The notes: generated from the sequence alone by a model not told the origin. A DNA stretch of 9,935 bases from an uncultured Eubacterium sp. (GCA_910580075.1 CAJTVR010000131.1:1-9935), one strand, 5' to 3'. Positions 1 through 6,582 are shown, counted from the first letter of the stretch. Numbers and translations are program-made.

Positions 1-98
1 AAATTAAGAATTTCTAACAGTTCTCCGGAGTCACAGAAAAAGGAAAAAGTTTCTCTTCCCAGCGTTCGAATCATTCATGAACAAACAAACAGTAAAAG

Positions 99-143
99 AA
101 TGCAGAGATTTTGGAAATCAAAGTCTCTGCATTTTTTATTTTT
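99..143 (+). terminator. Rho-independent terminator of an upstream unit
   Basis: A 10-bp perfect stem (99-108 with 124-133) has a 15-base loop and runs straight into a T-rich tract (132-143, interrupted by one A). It must end a gene lying left of the window. Bases 1-98 show no convincing gene. The hairpin lies inside the N-terminal extension of the longest sigma-factor reading frame, which argues against a start at 77 and for the start at 233. Confidence 0.8.
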
Positions 144-232
144 ATGCAACAAAAACAGGAAGTCCTCACACTATATATATGTACAATAAAATAGATCTGG
201 CAGATATGAATGTACCCGGGGAGGCATGTGTC

Positions 233-748
233 ATGGATCATTATTTGGAACTGGTAAGGCGGGCCAAAAGAGGGAATGCAGATGCATTTGCAAGTCTTTA
301 TCAGGAAATCTACGAGGATTTATACAGGTTCGCTGTTTATACTTTAAAAAATACTGTGGACGCACAGGATGCGGTTAGTGAGACCGTTACGGATGCATTT
401 GCATCCATTCAGTCGCTTCGGGCGGATGAGGCTTTTAAAGGATGGATATTTCGCATTCTGTCCAATAAATGCAAAAAGAAATTAAAAGAGTATGCGGATA
501 GAAATGATGTGTGGTCCGAAGAGCTGGCTGGCCAGCTGGCGGCACCGGATACGATGGCAGATGCGGCGGAGCTGCTGCAGGTCAGAATGCTGTTTTGGGA
601 ACTGCAGCCGCTGGACCGTATGATTATTGCAATGCACCTGTTTGCCGGGTACACAGGCAGGGAAATTGCGGGGCTGTTACATATGAATGAGAATACGGTC
701 CGCTCCAGAGAAAGCCGCGCACTCAAAAACATGAGAGATAAGCTGTAA
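233..748 (+). CDS. ECF-type RNA polymerase sigma factor
   Basis: This 171-residue protein has the two-domain layout of extracytoplasmic-function sigma-70 factors, which bind core RNA polymerase and redirect it to stress or envelope promoters. Region 2 spans roughly residues 7-85, with DAQDAVSETVTDAF (43-56) as the core-binding helix and FKGWIFRILSNKCKKKL (68-84) as the promoter -10 recognition part. Region 4 spans about 118-170 and carries the helix-turn-helix TGREIAGLLHMNENTVRSR (141-159). The ATG at 233 was chosen because GGGGAGG (217-223) lies 9 bases upstream and the protein then begins at the normal family N-terminus. The longer frame from 77 would cross a terminator. The next gene, 69 bases downstream on the same strand, encodes a membrane protein that is probably its anti-sigma partner. 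No -35/-10 pair upstream is strong enough to call. ECF genes are often autoregulated, but the sequence does not show that here. Confidence 0.88.
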   Translation: MDHYLELVRRAKRGNADAFASLYQEIYEDLYRFAVYTLKNTVDAQDAVSETVTDAFASIQSLRADEAFKGWIFRILSNKCKKKLKEYADRNDVWSEELAGQLAAPDTMADAAELLQVRMLFWELQPLDRMIIAMHLFAGYTGREIAGLLHMNENTVRSRESRALKNMRDKL

Positions 749-761
749 TAAGAAAAGCATG

Positions 762-792
762 CTGATGGTAAACAAAACAGTGTTATCATCAG
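762..792 (+). promoter_or_regulatory. Stem-loop in the sigma to propeller gene gap
   Basis: CTGATGGTAA (762-771) pairs with TTATCATCAG (783-792) over 10 positions with one G-U wobble and an 11-base loop. It is followed by only GTTTT, so it is at most a weak terminator. It lies between the sigma stop (748) and the Shine-Dalgarno of the next gene (805-810). It could attenuate or stabilise the transcript and so set the ratio of sigma factor to its partner. That role is inference. Confidence 0.4.
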
Positions 793-817
793 GTTTTGGA
801 TCAGGGAGGGCAGTTTT

Positions 818-3112
818 ATGGATGAACGTGAAATGCTGGAAAAAATTGCACAGTCTGCGCAGAATCTGAAAGTGCCGGATGCATTAAAGCCGGAACAGGT
901 ACAAAAGCAGCTGAAGAATAACAGACAGCTGAAAGTGCCAGATGCATTAAAGCCGGAACAGGTACAAAAGCAGCTGAAGAATAACAGACAGCCGGAATAT
1001 AGAACAAAACGTTACCGGTATCAGGCTCTGGCTGCGGCGGCGTGCCTGTGTCTCTGCTTTGGACTGGGCGGCCTGGTTTATCAGAACCATGTAAAAAGCC
1101 AGGCACAGTCAGGTTTAAAAGAAGCTGGCACAGATGTGAGCCCGGGAGAGAATCAGACAGATAAGCAGACAGATCACACACAGCTGGCTGATGCGGCAGG
1201 GGAACATACGTCAAGGGAAGATACCATAGAAAACGGACTTGGGGAGGCACAAAAGCACACAGACAAGAATCAGATGGAATCTTCGCAAATGAATCCGGCT
1301 GGTGAAAAGCCGATGAAAAAAATAGGGAAAATGTACACACTGGCTTCGGATTATGGTGAAGTCTATGACGTTCTGAAAAAAGAAGAACGCATGCAAAAAG
1401 AACGCCAGGAGAATATGAAATCTAGTGCCGAAATGGAGGATCAGACCAGTGTAAGCATGGATATGGCTGTAGCGGATAGTGCAGCAGCAAAGACAGAAAG
1501 CGTCAGAGAATTTTCTTCTACAAATCTGCAGACAGAGGGCGTCGATGAAAGTGATGTGATCAAAACAGATGGCAGATATATTTATGCAGTGCATAAGAAT
1601 AATATACAGATACAGGTGCTGGATATTCAAAATGGAATGCCAAAAAAGGCAGCAGTAATCAAGCCGGATCTGAACGAAGATACGGACAGAATCTGTGAAC
1701 TATATGTGGCTGATGGCAGGCTGACGGTTATAGAGCAGTGTGAAAAAACAGAATTGAAAGAAAAGCACAGTTCTGTGAACAGCGGTCAGGATCATACATC
1801 ACCACAGGATACAGACCTTCAAGCAAAAAAGAAGGACGCTTTAAAATCTGCCAGCGACCAGGTACAGTATATTGATACACAGGCTGTTACAAAAGCAGTA
1901 TCTTATGATATTTCAGATCCGGAGAAACCTGTTTTGCAGGATGAATCCATACAGGACGGATGGTACCAGACTTCCCGAAAAATTGGAAACCGGCTGTATC
2001 TTGTTACAAATCAGTCTCTGAGCATTACAGATCATATGCAGCGCAAAGAAGCAGTAAAAGAAGATGCTATAGATTTATGGATACCGGCTGTAAACGGCAG
2101 AGCAGTCAGTGCAGACTGCATTTACCTGCCAAAAGAAGGGCATGAAGGAATCATGATGTCTTCATTTGATCTGGCAGATCATCATAAGGTACTGGATACA
2201 AAACTGCTCATTCATAACCGGGCAAATCTGTATGTAACAAAAAATGTAGTCTATCTTTATTACAGTGAGTATGCAAATGAAGCACTAAAAACAAGGATTG
2301 CCCGTTTTGAGCTGGATGCAGGAGGTATGATTCAGGCAAAAGCAGCAGGTACGGTCAAAGGAACAGTTCAGGATACCTTTGCCATTTATGAAAGAGGCAG
2401 CTATTTACAGGTGCTTACTTCTGTCACCAGTTCAGACCCATGGGAGAACCGGGTATACGTCCTGGATGAAAATCTGGACACAGCAGGAAAGCTGACAGGC
2501 CTGGCGGAAGGAGAGCGGATTTACGCGGCACGGTTTACAGGAGACATTGGATACTTCGTAACTTACCGCAATACAGATCCTCTGTTTACCGTTGATTTTT
2601 CAGATCCGCAGCATCCAAAAGTAATTGGAGAGCTGAAAGTGACAGGATTTTCAGACTATCTTCATTTCTGGAGTGATGACAGGATGCTTGGCATCGGTCT
2701 GGAAACAAATCCGGATAGCGGGGAAGTGACGGGTGTAAAACTATCCATGTTTGATATTTCAGATCCGGTAAATGTAACAGAAGAGGATAAAATTGTGATA
2801 AAAGGGGCACAGGACTGCACTGCAATGCATGACTACAAATCCGTGCTTGTGGATTTAAATAAAAATATCATTGCCCTGATTACAGAAAGCTATCATAACA
2901 TGTATAAAGAAGACTTTCATATTTTTTCATATAAAAACAGCAGATTTGTCAGCCGGGCAGTAAGACAGCTGGCGGCAGGGAATAAAGACTATGAAGAAAG
3001 TACATGGCGCAGTCTGTTTGCCGGGGATACGCTGTATCTGGCCAGCGAAAAGAAAGTCATTGCGTTTGATATGCAGCAGAGCTTTAGCGAAATAGGAAAA
3101 CTGGTATACTGA
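818..3112 (+). CDS. Membrane-anchored beta-propeller protein, likely anti-sigma partner
   Basis: This 764-residue protein matches the secreted C-terminal beta-propeller family (COG4880, Pfam Beta_propel). It has a charged cytoplasmic N-terminus (1-67), one membrane helix (about 69-88, Ala/Leu/Cys rich), a long hydrophilic linker (about 92-230) and an extracellular propeller from about 234 to the end. The family signature is visible at 234-252 (STNLQTEGVDESDVIKTDG). Repeating blades carry phrases such as YDISDPEKP, VDFSDPQHP and FDISDPVNV. It has a good Shine-Dalgarno (GGGAGG, 805-810) and follows an ECF sigma gene by 69 bases. One membrane segment with a short cytoplasmic tail next to a sigma gene is the usual shape of an anti-sigma factor, so it probably holds the sigma factor until the outer domain senses a signal. 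The partner role is inferred; no classic zinc anti-sigma motif is seen. The cytoplasmic tail contains an exact-length 21-residue tandem duplication. Confidence 0.85.
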   Translation: MDEREMLEKIAQSAQNLKVPDALKPEQVQKQLKNNRQLKVPDALKPEQVQKQLKNNRQPEYRTKRYRYQALAAAACLCLCFGLGGLVYQNHVKSQAQSGLKEAGTDVSPGENQTDKQTDHTQLADAAGEHTSREDTIENGLGEAQKHTDKNQMESSQMNPAGEKPMKKIGKMYTLASDYGEVYDVLKKEERMQKERQENMKSSAEMEDQTSVSMDMAVADSAAAKTESVREFSSTNLQTEGVDESDVIKTDGRYIYAVHKNNIQIQVLDIQNGMPKKAAVIKPDLNEDTDRICELYVADGRLTVIEQCEKTELKEKHSSVNSGQDHTSPQDTDLQAKKKDALKSASDQVQYIDTQAVTKAVSYDISDPEKPVLQDESIQDGWYQTSRKIGNRLYLVTNQSLSITDHMQRKEAVKEDAIDLWIPAVNGRAVSADCIYLPKEGHEGIMMSSFDLADHHKVLDTKLLIHNRANLYVTKNVVYLYYSEYANEALKTRIARFELDAGGMIQAKAAGTVKGTVQDTFAIYERGSYLQVLTSVTSSDPWENRVYVLDENLDTAGKLTGLAEGERIYAARFTGDIGYFVTYRNTDPLFTVDFSDPQHPKVIGELKVTGFSDYLHFWSDDRMLGIGLETNPDSGEVTGVKLSMFDISDPVNVTEEDKIVIKGAQDCTAMHDYKSVLVDLNKNIIALITESYHNMYKEDFHIFSYKNSRFVSRAVRQLAAGNKDYEESTWRSLFAGDTLYLASEKKVIAFDMQQSFSEIGKLVY
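866..991 (+). repeat. 63-bp tandem duplication in the propeller gene N-terminus
   Basis: Two adjacent 63-bp copies (866-928 and 929-991) differ by one silent base (CCGGAT versus CCAGAT). Each encodes the same 21 residues, starting LKVPDALKPEQVQKQL, at residues 17-37 and 38-58. The near identity implies a recent duplication. The copy length keeps the frame intact. Confidence 0.95.
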
Positions 3113-3157
3113 CAGATATCAGAATAAAAAAACTCCTTTGAAATTTTACATTTAAGG

Positions 3158-3185
3158 TTGCATTTTGACAGAAACAGAGTAGAAT
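3158..3185 (+). promoter_or_regulatory. Possible promoter before the YbhN-family gene
   Basis: TAGAAT (3180-3185) is a 5/6 match to a -10 box, with TTGCAT (3158-3163) 16 bases upstream as a poor -35. A perfect TTGACA lies at 3165-3170, but its own -10 at normal spacing would only be TTTAGA (3189-3194). One of these may drive the unit starting near 3200. The choice between them is not settled by the sequence. Confidence 0.3.
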
Positions 3186-3248
3186 CGATTTAGAGCGTGT
3201 TAGCAATACAATTCAGCAGACAGCTCTTTGAATAGCGGGAATGTAAAA

Positions 3249-3373
3249 AGACACGATATGAGCAGCCTGAAAGCTGCTATCCGGATGGCGGAGGGTTTCA
3301 GACACGATATGAACCGCCTGAAAGCTGCTATCCGGATGGCAGAGGGTAACAGACACGCTTTGAGTCACCTGGA
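3249..3373 (+). repeat. 51-bp tandem repeat, two full copies and one degenerate copy
   Basis: Unit 1 (3249-3299) and unit 2 (3300-3350) match at 46 of 51 positions. A third unit starts at 3351 and decays after about 23 bases. Each full unit contains an ATG (3258, 3309) and a purine-rich GGAGGG or AGAGGG stretch near its end. Unit 1 also forms a 6-bp hairpin, AGCAGC (3261-3266) with GCTGCT (3273-3278), which unit 2 has lost. Because 51 is divisible by three, the repeat keeps one reading frame open through to the YbhN start. Confidence 0.92.
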
Positions 3374-3404
3374 AATTTTTTCATTGGAGGTTTTATTTTC
3401 ATGA
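3258..3404 (+). CDS. Candidate small leader ORF overlapping the YbhN start
   Basis: An open frame of 48 residues starts at ATG 3258 and stops with TGA at 3402-3404. It overlaps the YbhN ATG (3401) in an ATGA arrangement typical of translational coupling. The product contains a 17-residue repeat with the shared core RLKAAIRMAEG or SLKAAIRMAEG and then a hydrophobic tail ending LEIFSLEVLFS. It passes through the YbhN Shine-Dalgarno. Support is the frame kept open through the repeats and the 4-base overlap. Against it, there is no good Shine-Dalgarno before 3258. An internal start at 3309, preceded by GGAGGG (3290-3295) at a long 13-base spacing, would give 31 residues, and a TTG at 3228 is also in frame. 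I recognise no family. Confidence 0.33.
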   Translation: MSSLKAAIRMAEGFRHDMNRLKAAIRMAEGNRHALSHLEIFSLEVLFS

Positions 3405-4426
3405 GCGGGGGCCGGAAAAACCAGCTTAGTTATTTGTTTTTTGTACTGCTTGCGGTACTTTCTTTTTACGCCGTCTTTTATGATAATGATATAGGGATGG
3501 TCGCAGCTTCTTTAAAGAAAATGCAGCTTTCCTATCTGCTGTTTTCTGCGCTGACGGCGCTTGTATTTACTATGATGGAAGGCGTAATGATATGGTATCT
3601 GCTGCGTGCGCTGCAGGGAAAAGCAGAATTTATGCATTGTATCCGCTATTCTTTTGTCGGTTTTTTATATTCGGGTATTACACCTTCAGCCACTGGCGGG
3701 CAGCCGATGCAGCTTTATCATATGAACCGGGACGGGAACAGCCTGTCTGCCAGCACGGTGGTCCTGATGACAGTAGCACTTGTTTATAAACTGGTGCTTG
3801 TGCTGATGGGGCTTGTCATGCTGGTGGCAGGATTTCCTGTACTGAAAGAAAATCTGGGCAGATATCTGGAACTGTTTTATCTTGGAATGTTTTTAAATAC
3901 AGCACTTGTTGTTATACTGCTGATTGTTATGATTTTTCCCCGTTTTGCAAAAAGCATGCTGCTTGCGGTGGAAAAGCTGCTGGTAAAGACGGGATTACTG
4001 AAAAAATCAGATTTCAGACTGTACAAAATTGAGCAGTTTATCAGTAACTATCAAAATGCAGTGCTGTTTCTGATACATAATAAAAAACAGGTGGTTACAG
4101 TTATTCTGGCAACGGTTGTACAGCGCTGCCTGGTATTTATTCTGCCGTATATTGTTTACTGCGGATTTGGGCTGCATGGTTCTGATGCAGTTACAATTTT
4201 TATGATACAGATGTCTATTTACCTGGCAGTAGATATGCTGCCGCTTCCCGGAGCCCAGGGCATTACGGAGTTAATGTACAGGAGAGCATTTCGGGATGTT
4301 TTTACACTTGAATTTGTAGTACCGTCGATGTGCGTCTCCAGGGGAATCAGTTTTTATTTCCTTTTATTTTTCAGCATTGCGGTATGTATCATTCATCATA
4401 TTCGTTTCAGGATGAACAGAAAGTAA
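3401..4426 (+). CDS. YbhN/UPF0104 flippase-like integral membrane protein
   Basis: This 341-residue protein is hydrophobic throughout, with about seven or eight membrane helices (for example 9-27, 43-68, 117-144, 160-179, 231-253, 266-281 and 313-333). It carries the two conserved motifs of the lysylphosphatidylglycerol synthase transmembrane family (Pfam PF03706, YbhN/UPF0104): PSATGGQPMQLYHM at 95-108 and DMLPLPGAQGITE at 278-290. Members act as lipid or polyprenyl-phosphate-linked flippases, or as the flippase half of MprF. This protein has only the membrane half and no catalytic aminoacyl-transferase domain, so a flippase-like role is the safest reading; the substrate is unknown. Start: GGAGG (3386-3390) lies 10 bases before the ATG. 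It begins inside the last codons of a candidate small leader ORF. It is the last host-type gene before the integrase. Confidence 0.87.
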   Translation: MSGGRKNQLSYLFFVLLAVLSFYAVFYDNDIGMVAASLKKMQLSYLLFSALTALVFTMMEGVMIWYLLRALQGKAEFMHCIRYSFVGFLYSGITPSATGGQPMQLYHMNRDGNSLSASTVVLMTVALVYKLVLVLMGLVMLVAGFPVLKENLGRYLELFYLGMFLNTALVVILLIVMIFPRFAKSMLLAVEKLLVKTGLLKKSDFRLYKIEQFISNYQNAVLFLIHNKKQVVTVILATVVQRCLVFILPYIVYCGFGLHGSDAVTIFMIQMSIYLAVDMLPLPGAQGITELMYRRAFRDVFTLEFVVPSMCVSRGISFYFLLFFSIAVCIIHHIRFRMNRK

Positions 4427-4522
4427 AGTTTCTGGCGTTCTGGAAGGAATGGAGAAACGCAGAGCAGAAAATAAGAACAGGCATATAGTGAAAAAGGGTA
4501 TGCATATGATATAATGTTTTTC

Positions 4523-4564
4523 AAAAAGCCGGAAATGCTGAAAAATAAGCATTTCCGGCTTTTT
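4523..4564. terminator. Bidirectional rho-independent terminator at the element edge
   Basis: A perfect 17-bp stem, AAAAAGCCGGAAATGCT (4523-4539) with its complement (4548-4564), encloses an 8-base loop. It ends in runs of five T on both strands. It can terminate the host unit from the left and the leftward integrase transcript from the right. Confidence 0.93.
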
Positions 4565-4566
4565 CT

Positions 4567-4588
4567 GTTTCTAGTTTGTTTCTAGTTC
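4567..4588. repeat. 11-bp tandem repeat at the integrase 3' end, candidate attachment-end site
   Basis: GTTTCTAGTTT (4567-4577) is followed directly by GTTTCTAGTTC (4578-4588). The second copy overlaps the integrase stop codon (4587-4589 on the minus strand). Short direct repeats next to the 3' end of an integrase gene are the usual place for integrase arm-type binding sites beside the att core. The core itself cannot be defined without the other end of the element. Bases 4427-4522 hold no gene. Confidence 0.5.
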
Positions 4589-5603
4589 AGCGCAAAAGTT
4601 CAACCGTTTCCCGCAGCTGTTTCAGGGTTTTATGATTGTATACCCGGTTCCCCACGTCCTTTGACTTGTGACCCATCAGCAGGTCAATACACTTCCTGTT
4701 TCCCCCGGCATTGTCAAGGTTTGTTTCAAAAGTGTGCCTTGCTTCATGGGGTGTTTTATTAGCGCCGATCTTCTCCATGACACTGTTCCAAAATTCATAG
4801 TATTTGGATTGTGACAGCTTTTTTCCCTGATAACTGAACAGATACGGATCGCCCTGCTGGATCCTCTTTTCAATGTACGGCCAGATCCGGGAATGTATGG
4901 GAACAATCCTACTTTTACCGGAAGCAGTTTTCACACCGCCTTGAAGATACTTTTCATCCGTGTTCACGTGTTCAGTTTTCATGTTCAGTAATTCAGTGAG
5001 CCGGAACCCGGTATAAATGTAGATCAGAACCGTGTCAGTCCATTCCTGATCCGCTATCTTCCAGAGGGCATCCACCTGTTCCACAGTAAAGGGTTCCCGT
5101 TTGGTGTCAGGTATCGGCGGGGCCGTGGTTATCTGTGAATACATTTTGTCAATGATATTCATTTCAAAGGCGAAGCGGTCAAGGTGTCCAAACAGATTTT
5201 TTATAGCCCACTGGGTAGAATATCCTTTTCCGCAGCTGTCAATGCAGTCCTGCATCTGATAGGCTTTCAAACTGCGGTATTTCAGGCCGTAATATTTGGA
5301 ACAGTGCTTGAAAGCAGATTTCAGGGAACTTTGCGTTGAGGTTCCAAGTTTAGGGGCCTTTATTTTCAGCCAGCGTTGATATAGAACCGCAAGCGTGACC
5401 TTTTCCCGATCAATTTCCCACGGGCTATTGTTGTACTGGGCCAGAAGGATCAGGGCTTCCGTTTTGGTGGGCGCATATCCCACAGGGGCCTGTTTTGCAT
5501 TTCCTTCTGCATCGTACACAGTGACCTTGACCACATAGGGCCTTGATCGCTTGCCTGATAGTTTGGTTACGCAGCCGTAACCGTTCGGATTGCGTTTTGA
5601 CAT
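4587..5603 (-). CDS. int: Tyrosine site-specific recombinase (phage-type integrase)
   Basis: This 338-residue protein has the three-part layout of Tn916/phage-type integrases: an N-terminal arm-binding domain (about 5-60), a SAM-like core-binding domain (about 65-158) and a C-terminal catalytic domain (about 170-330). The catalytic residues are all visible: R201 in TGFRLTELL, K225 or K230 in the beta-hairpin VKTASGKSR, H286 and R289 in HEARH, H312 in LLMGHKS, and the nucleophile Y322 in NRVYNHKT. It joins and excises element DNA at att sites. The ATG at 5603 has a strong AGGAAGGAA (5613-5621 on the minus strand). The gene ends against a tandem repeat and a bidirectional terminator, which places the element end just left of 4587. 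No separate excisionase is called, though the HTH protein at 8981-9418 has an excisionase-like second domain. Confidence 0.95.
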   Translation of the reverse strand: MSKRNPNGYGCVTKLSGKRSRPYVVKVTVYDAEGNAKQAPVGYAPTKTEALILLAQYNNSPWEIDREKVTLAVLYQRWLKIKAPKLGTSTQSSLKSAFKHCSKYYGLKYRSLKAYQMQDCIDSCGKGYSTQWAIKNLFGHLDRFAFEMNIIDKMYSQITTAPPIPDTKREPFTVEQVDALWKIADQEWTDTVLIYIYTGFRLTELLNMKTEHVNTDEKYLQGGVKTASGKSRIVPIHSRIWPYIEKRIQQGDPYLFSYQGKKLSQSKYYEFWNSVMEKIGANKTPHEARHTFETNLDNAGGNRKCIDLLMGHKSKDVGNRVYNHKTLKQLRETVELLR

Positions 5604-5624
5604 AAAAAATCATTCCTTCCTGCA

Positions 5625-5653
5625 TTGTGAAATACAGAATGAAATGGTATAAT
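5625..5653 (+). promoter_or_regulatory. Rightward promoter with extended -10, opposite the integrase leader
   Basis: TATAAT (5648-5653) is a perfect -10, preceded by TGG (5645-5647) as an extended -10. TTGTGA (5625-5630) is 17 bases upstream as a partial -35. Transcription would start near 5660 and meet the terminator at 5701-5740. It is divergent from the integrase gene. Confidence 0.6.
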
Positions 5654-5685
5654 AGCCATTGGAGTGCTGATCATTTCATTCTGTA
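5633..5685. repeat. 14-bp perfect inverted repeat around the small-RNA promoter
   Basis: TACAGAATGAAATG (5633-5646) and its exact complement CATTTCATTCTGTA (5672-5685) are separated by 25 bases that contain the -10 box and predicted start. The left arm lies in the -35/-10 spacer and the right arm lies in the early transcript. It could be a two-site operator bound by a dimer or looped tetramer. It could also be a recombinase or excisionase site. Confidence 0.85.
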
Positions 5686-5740
5686 AATGGTTAGTGACTG
5701 GAACGCTGGAAGCGCCAACTTTCAGCGTTCTATTTATTTT
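5660..5740 (+). ncRNA. Candidate small RNA of about 80 nt next to int
   Basis: A short transcription unit is defined by the extended -10 promoter ending at 5653 and the strong terminator hairpin at 5701-5730 with its T-rich tail. It has no coding frame with a ribosome binding site. It is divergent from int and, if int starts upstream of 5660, partly antisense to the int leader, so control of integrase expression is a reasonable guess. The 3' half is the terminator stem itself. No known RNA family is recognised. Confidence 0.42.
5701..5740 (+). terminator. Rho-independent terminator of the candidate small RNA
   Basis: A 12-bp stem (5701-5712 with 5719-5730; one G-U pair at 5709/5722) has a 6-base loop, CGCCAA, and is followed by TATTTATTTT. 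On the minus strand no T-run follows, so it works for rightward transcription only. Confidence 0.75.
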
Positions 5741-5743
5741 AGC

Positions 5744-6030
5744 GGTTACACATGGTTACGGTTGGTTACACTTGCGGTTACGGTTAAAAACCTTGATTTT
5801 ACGGGAAAGTTACGGTTGACACGGTTAAATTCCCATCTGCTTGAATATTTCAATTTTTCAATACACTTTTATTATATTCAGTGTATAAAAAGAAAAATAT
5901 ATAGTAGTAGGGGCTTTAACCGTAACCATGTGTAACTCGTGACCGGAAACCATTGAAAATACAGCGTTTTCAGCGGTTACGGTTGAAGTATTTCAAGCGT
6001 GACCAACTGTAACCATGACATGACCGTTAA
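5744..6030. repeat. Array of GGTTACGGTT boxes in both orientations
   Basis: Four exact copies of GGTTACGGTT are present: 5754-5763, 5776-5785 and 5975-5984 on the plus strand and 5918-5927 on the minus strand. A one-mismatch copy lies at 5808-5817. Shorter pieces (GGTTAC at 5744 and 5764, CGGTTAA at 5822, GTAACC at 6009) lie between them. A perfect 19-bp inverted repeat, GTTACACATGGTTACGGTT (5745-5763 with 5918-5936), brackets an AT-rich core of about 70 bases (5841-5910). That core holds a further inverted repeat, ATACACT (5861-5867) with AGTGTAT (5880-5886). The stretch 5604-6064 has no credible gene. The array fits multi-site protein binding, such as iterons of a replication origin or arm or excision sites. 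Its function is not known. Confidence 0.85.
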
Positions 6031-6064
6031 AAGTCAATTTTGATAACATTTCCATGTATGCCGG

Positions 6065-6478
6065 TTATACGGCTTTTTCTTTTTTCCTATCTGGAACAGT
6101 ATTTTGCGGGTTGCTGTGTAAGTTGCTTATAAGGTCAAAGGCCAGCTTGCGCCCGTTTTCGTTCATTTCCAGATACATTTTTACAACTGAATAGGCTTTC
6201 TTCCCATAGCACCTATTGATCAGATCACATATTTCAACTTCCTGTTCTAGCTGCTGGCGATCTATTTCCATTGGGACATCATGCCCCATGAGCCACGCAA
6301 CATTAACAGAAAGTGCTTTTGCCAATTTGTAAAGAGCATCTTGCATTGGTTCATATTTTCCATTTTTATACTGGCTGATCTGTGCTTTTGGAAGTCCTGA
6401 TTTTTCAGCAAGGTCTATTTGCCGCATCCCCCGGATTTCCATAGCAGCGATCAGCCTGTTTCTAAATGTATCAGACAT
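6065..6478 (-). CDS. CI-like XRE-family prophage repressor
   Basis: This 137-residue protein begins with an XRE/Cro-CI helix-turn-helix (about 5-65). The recognition segment is LPKAQISQYKNGKYEP (29-44), and the C-terminal part, about 85-120, contains YLEMNENGRKLAFDLIS, a pattern common in Firmicute phage repressors and probably for oligomerisation. There is no S24/LexA autocleavage domain, so release from repression should use an anti-repressor or another route rather than RecA-driven self-cleavage. The ATG at 6478 has AGGAAGGGAG upstream (6491-6500, minus strand). A longer frame from TTG 6526 is rejected because it would run over the -10 box. The gene is divergent from the early operon, with operators in its own promoter, so autoregulation is likely. 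Confidence 0.9.
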   Translation of the reverse strand: MSDTFRNRLIAAMEIRGMRQIDLAEKSGLPKAQISQYKNGKYEPMQDALYKLAKALSVNVAWLMGHDVPMEIDRQQLEQEVEICDLINRCYGKKAYSVVKMYLEMNENGRKLAFDLISNLHSNPQNTVPDRKKEKAV

Positions 6479-6514
6479 TTTTTTATTGTTCTCCCTTCCT
6501 GATATTTCACCTAT

Positions 6515-6543
6515 ATTATAAAGCAAAGTTAAGTGTTTTTCAA
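6515..6543 (-). promoter_or_regulatory. Leftward promoter of the repressor
   Basis: On the minus strand, TTGAAA (6543-6538) and a perfect TATAAT (6520-6515) are 17 bases apart. The repressor ATG lies about 37 bases downstream. The GTTAAGTG half-site (6528-6535) falls in the spacer, where a bound regulator would block polymerase. Confidence 0.78.
6527..6538. promoter_or_regulatory. Outer operator half-site A
   Basis: AGTTAAGTGTTT lies between the -35 and -10 boxes of the leftward promoter. Its exact reverse complement occurs at 6644-6655, so the two outer sites form a 12-bp inverted pair flanking the switch. The half GTTAAG is shared with the full palindromes. Confidence 0.6.
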
Positions 6544-6559
6544 CTGAACTTGAAAAAAA

Positions 6560-6575
6560 GTTAAGAAATCTTAAA
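6560..6575. promoter_or_regulatory. Operator palindrome, imperfect copy
   Basis: GTTAAGAAATCTTAAA contains TTAAGA-AA-TCTTAA (6561-6574), which has the same arms and 2-base centre as the operator at 6618-6639. It lies just upstream of the rightward -35 box (6583-6588). A protein here could activate or repress the rightward promoter. Confidence 0.68.
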
Positions 6576-6582
6576 AAAAGTG

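Noticed and set aside
77..232. N-terminal extension of the sigma factor reading frame from ATG 77
   Set aside because: It crosses a strong rho-independent terminator (99-143), lacks a Shine-Dalgarno, and the family N-terminus begins at 233.
4507..4515. Extended -10 promoter TGATATAAT just before the bidirectional terminator
   Set aside because: It has no good -35, and the predicted start would fall directly at the terminator stem, leaving nothing to transcribe. It may be a leftover host promoter at the integration junction.
5687..5935. 82-codon plus-strand open frame between int and the repressor
   Set aside because: It runs through a terminator hairpin and the GGTTACGGTT array, has no Shine-Dalgarno, and its product shows no protein-like pattern.
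6060..6085. Possible terminator GCCG-GTTATA-CGGC followed by T-runs at the repressor 3' end
   Set aside because: The stem is only 4 bp and the T-run is on the plus strand inside the end of the minus-strand gene, so it cannot end the repressor transcript.
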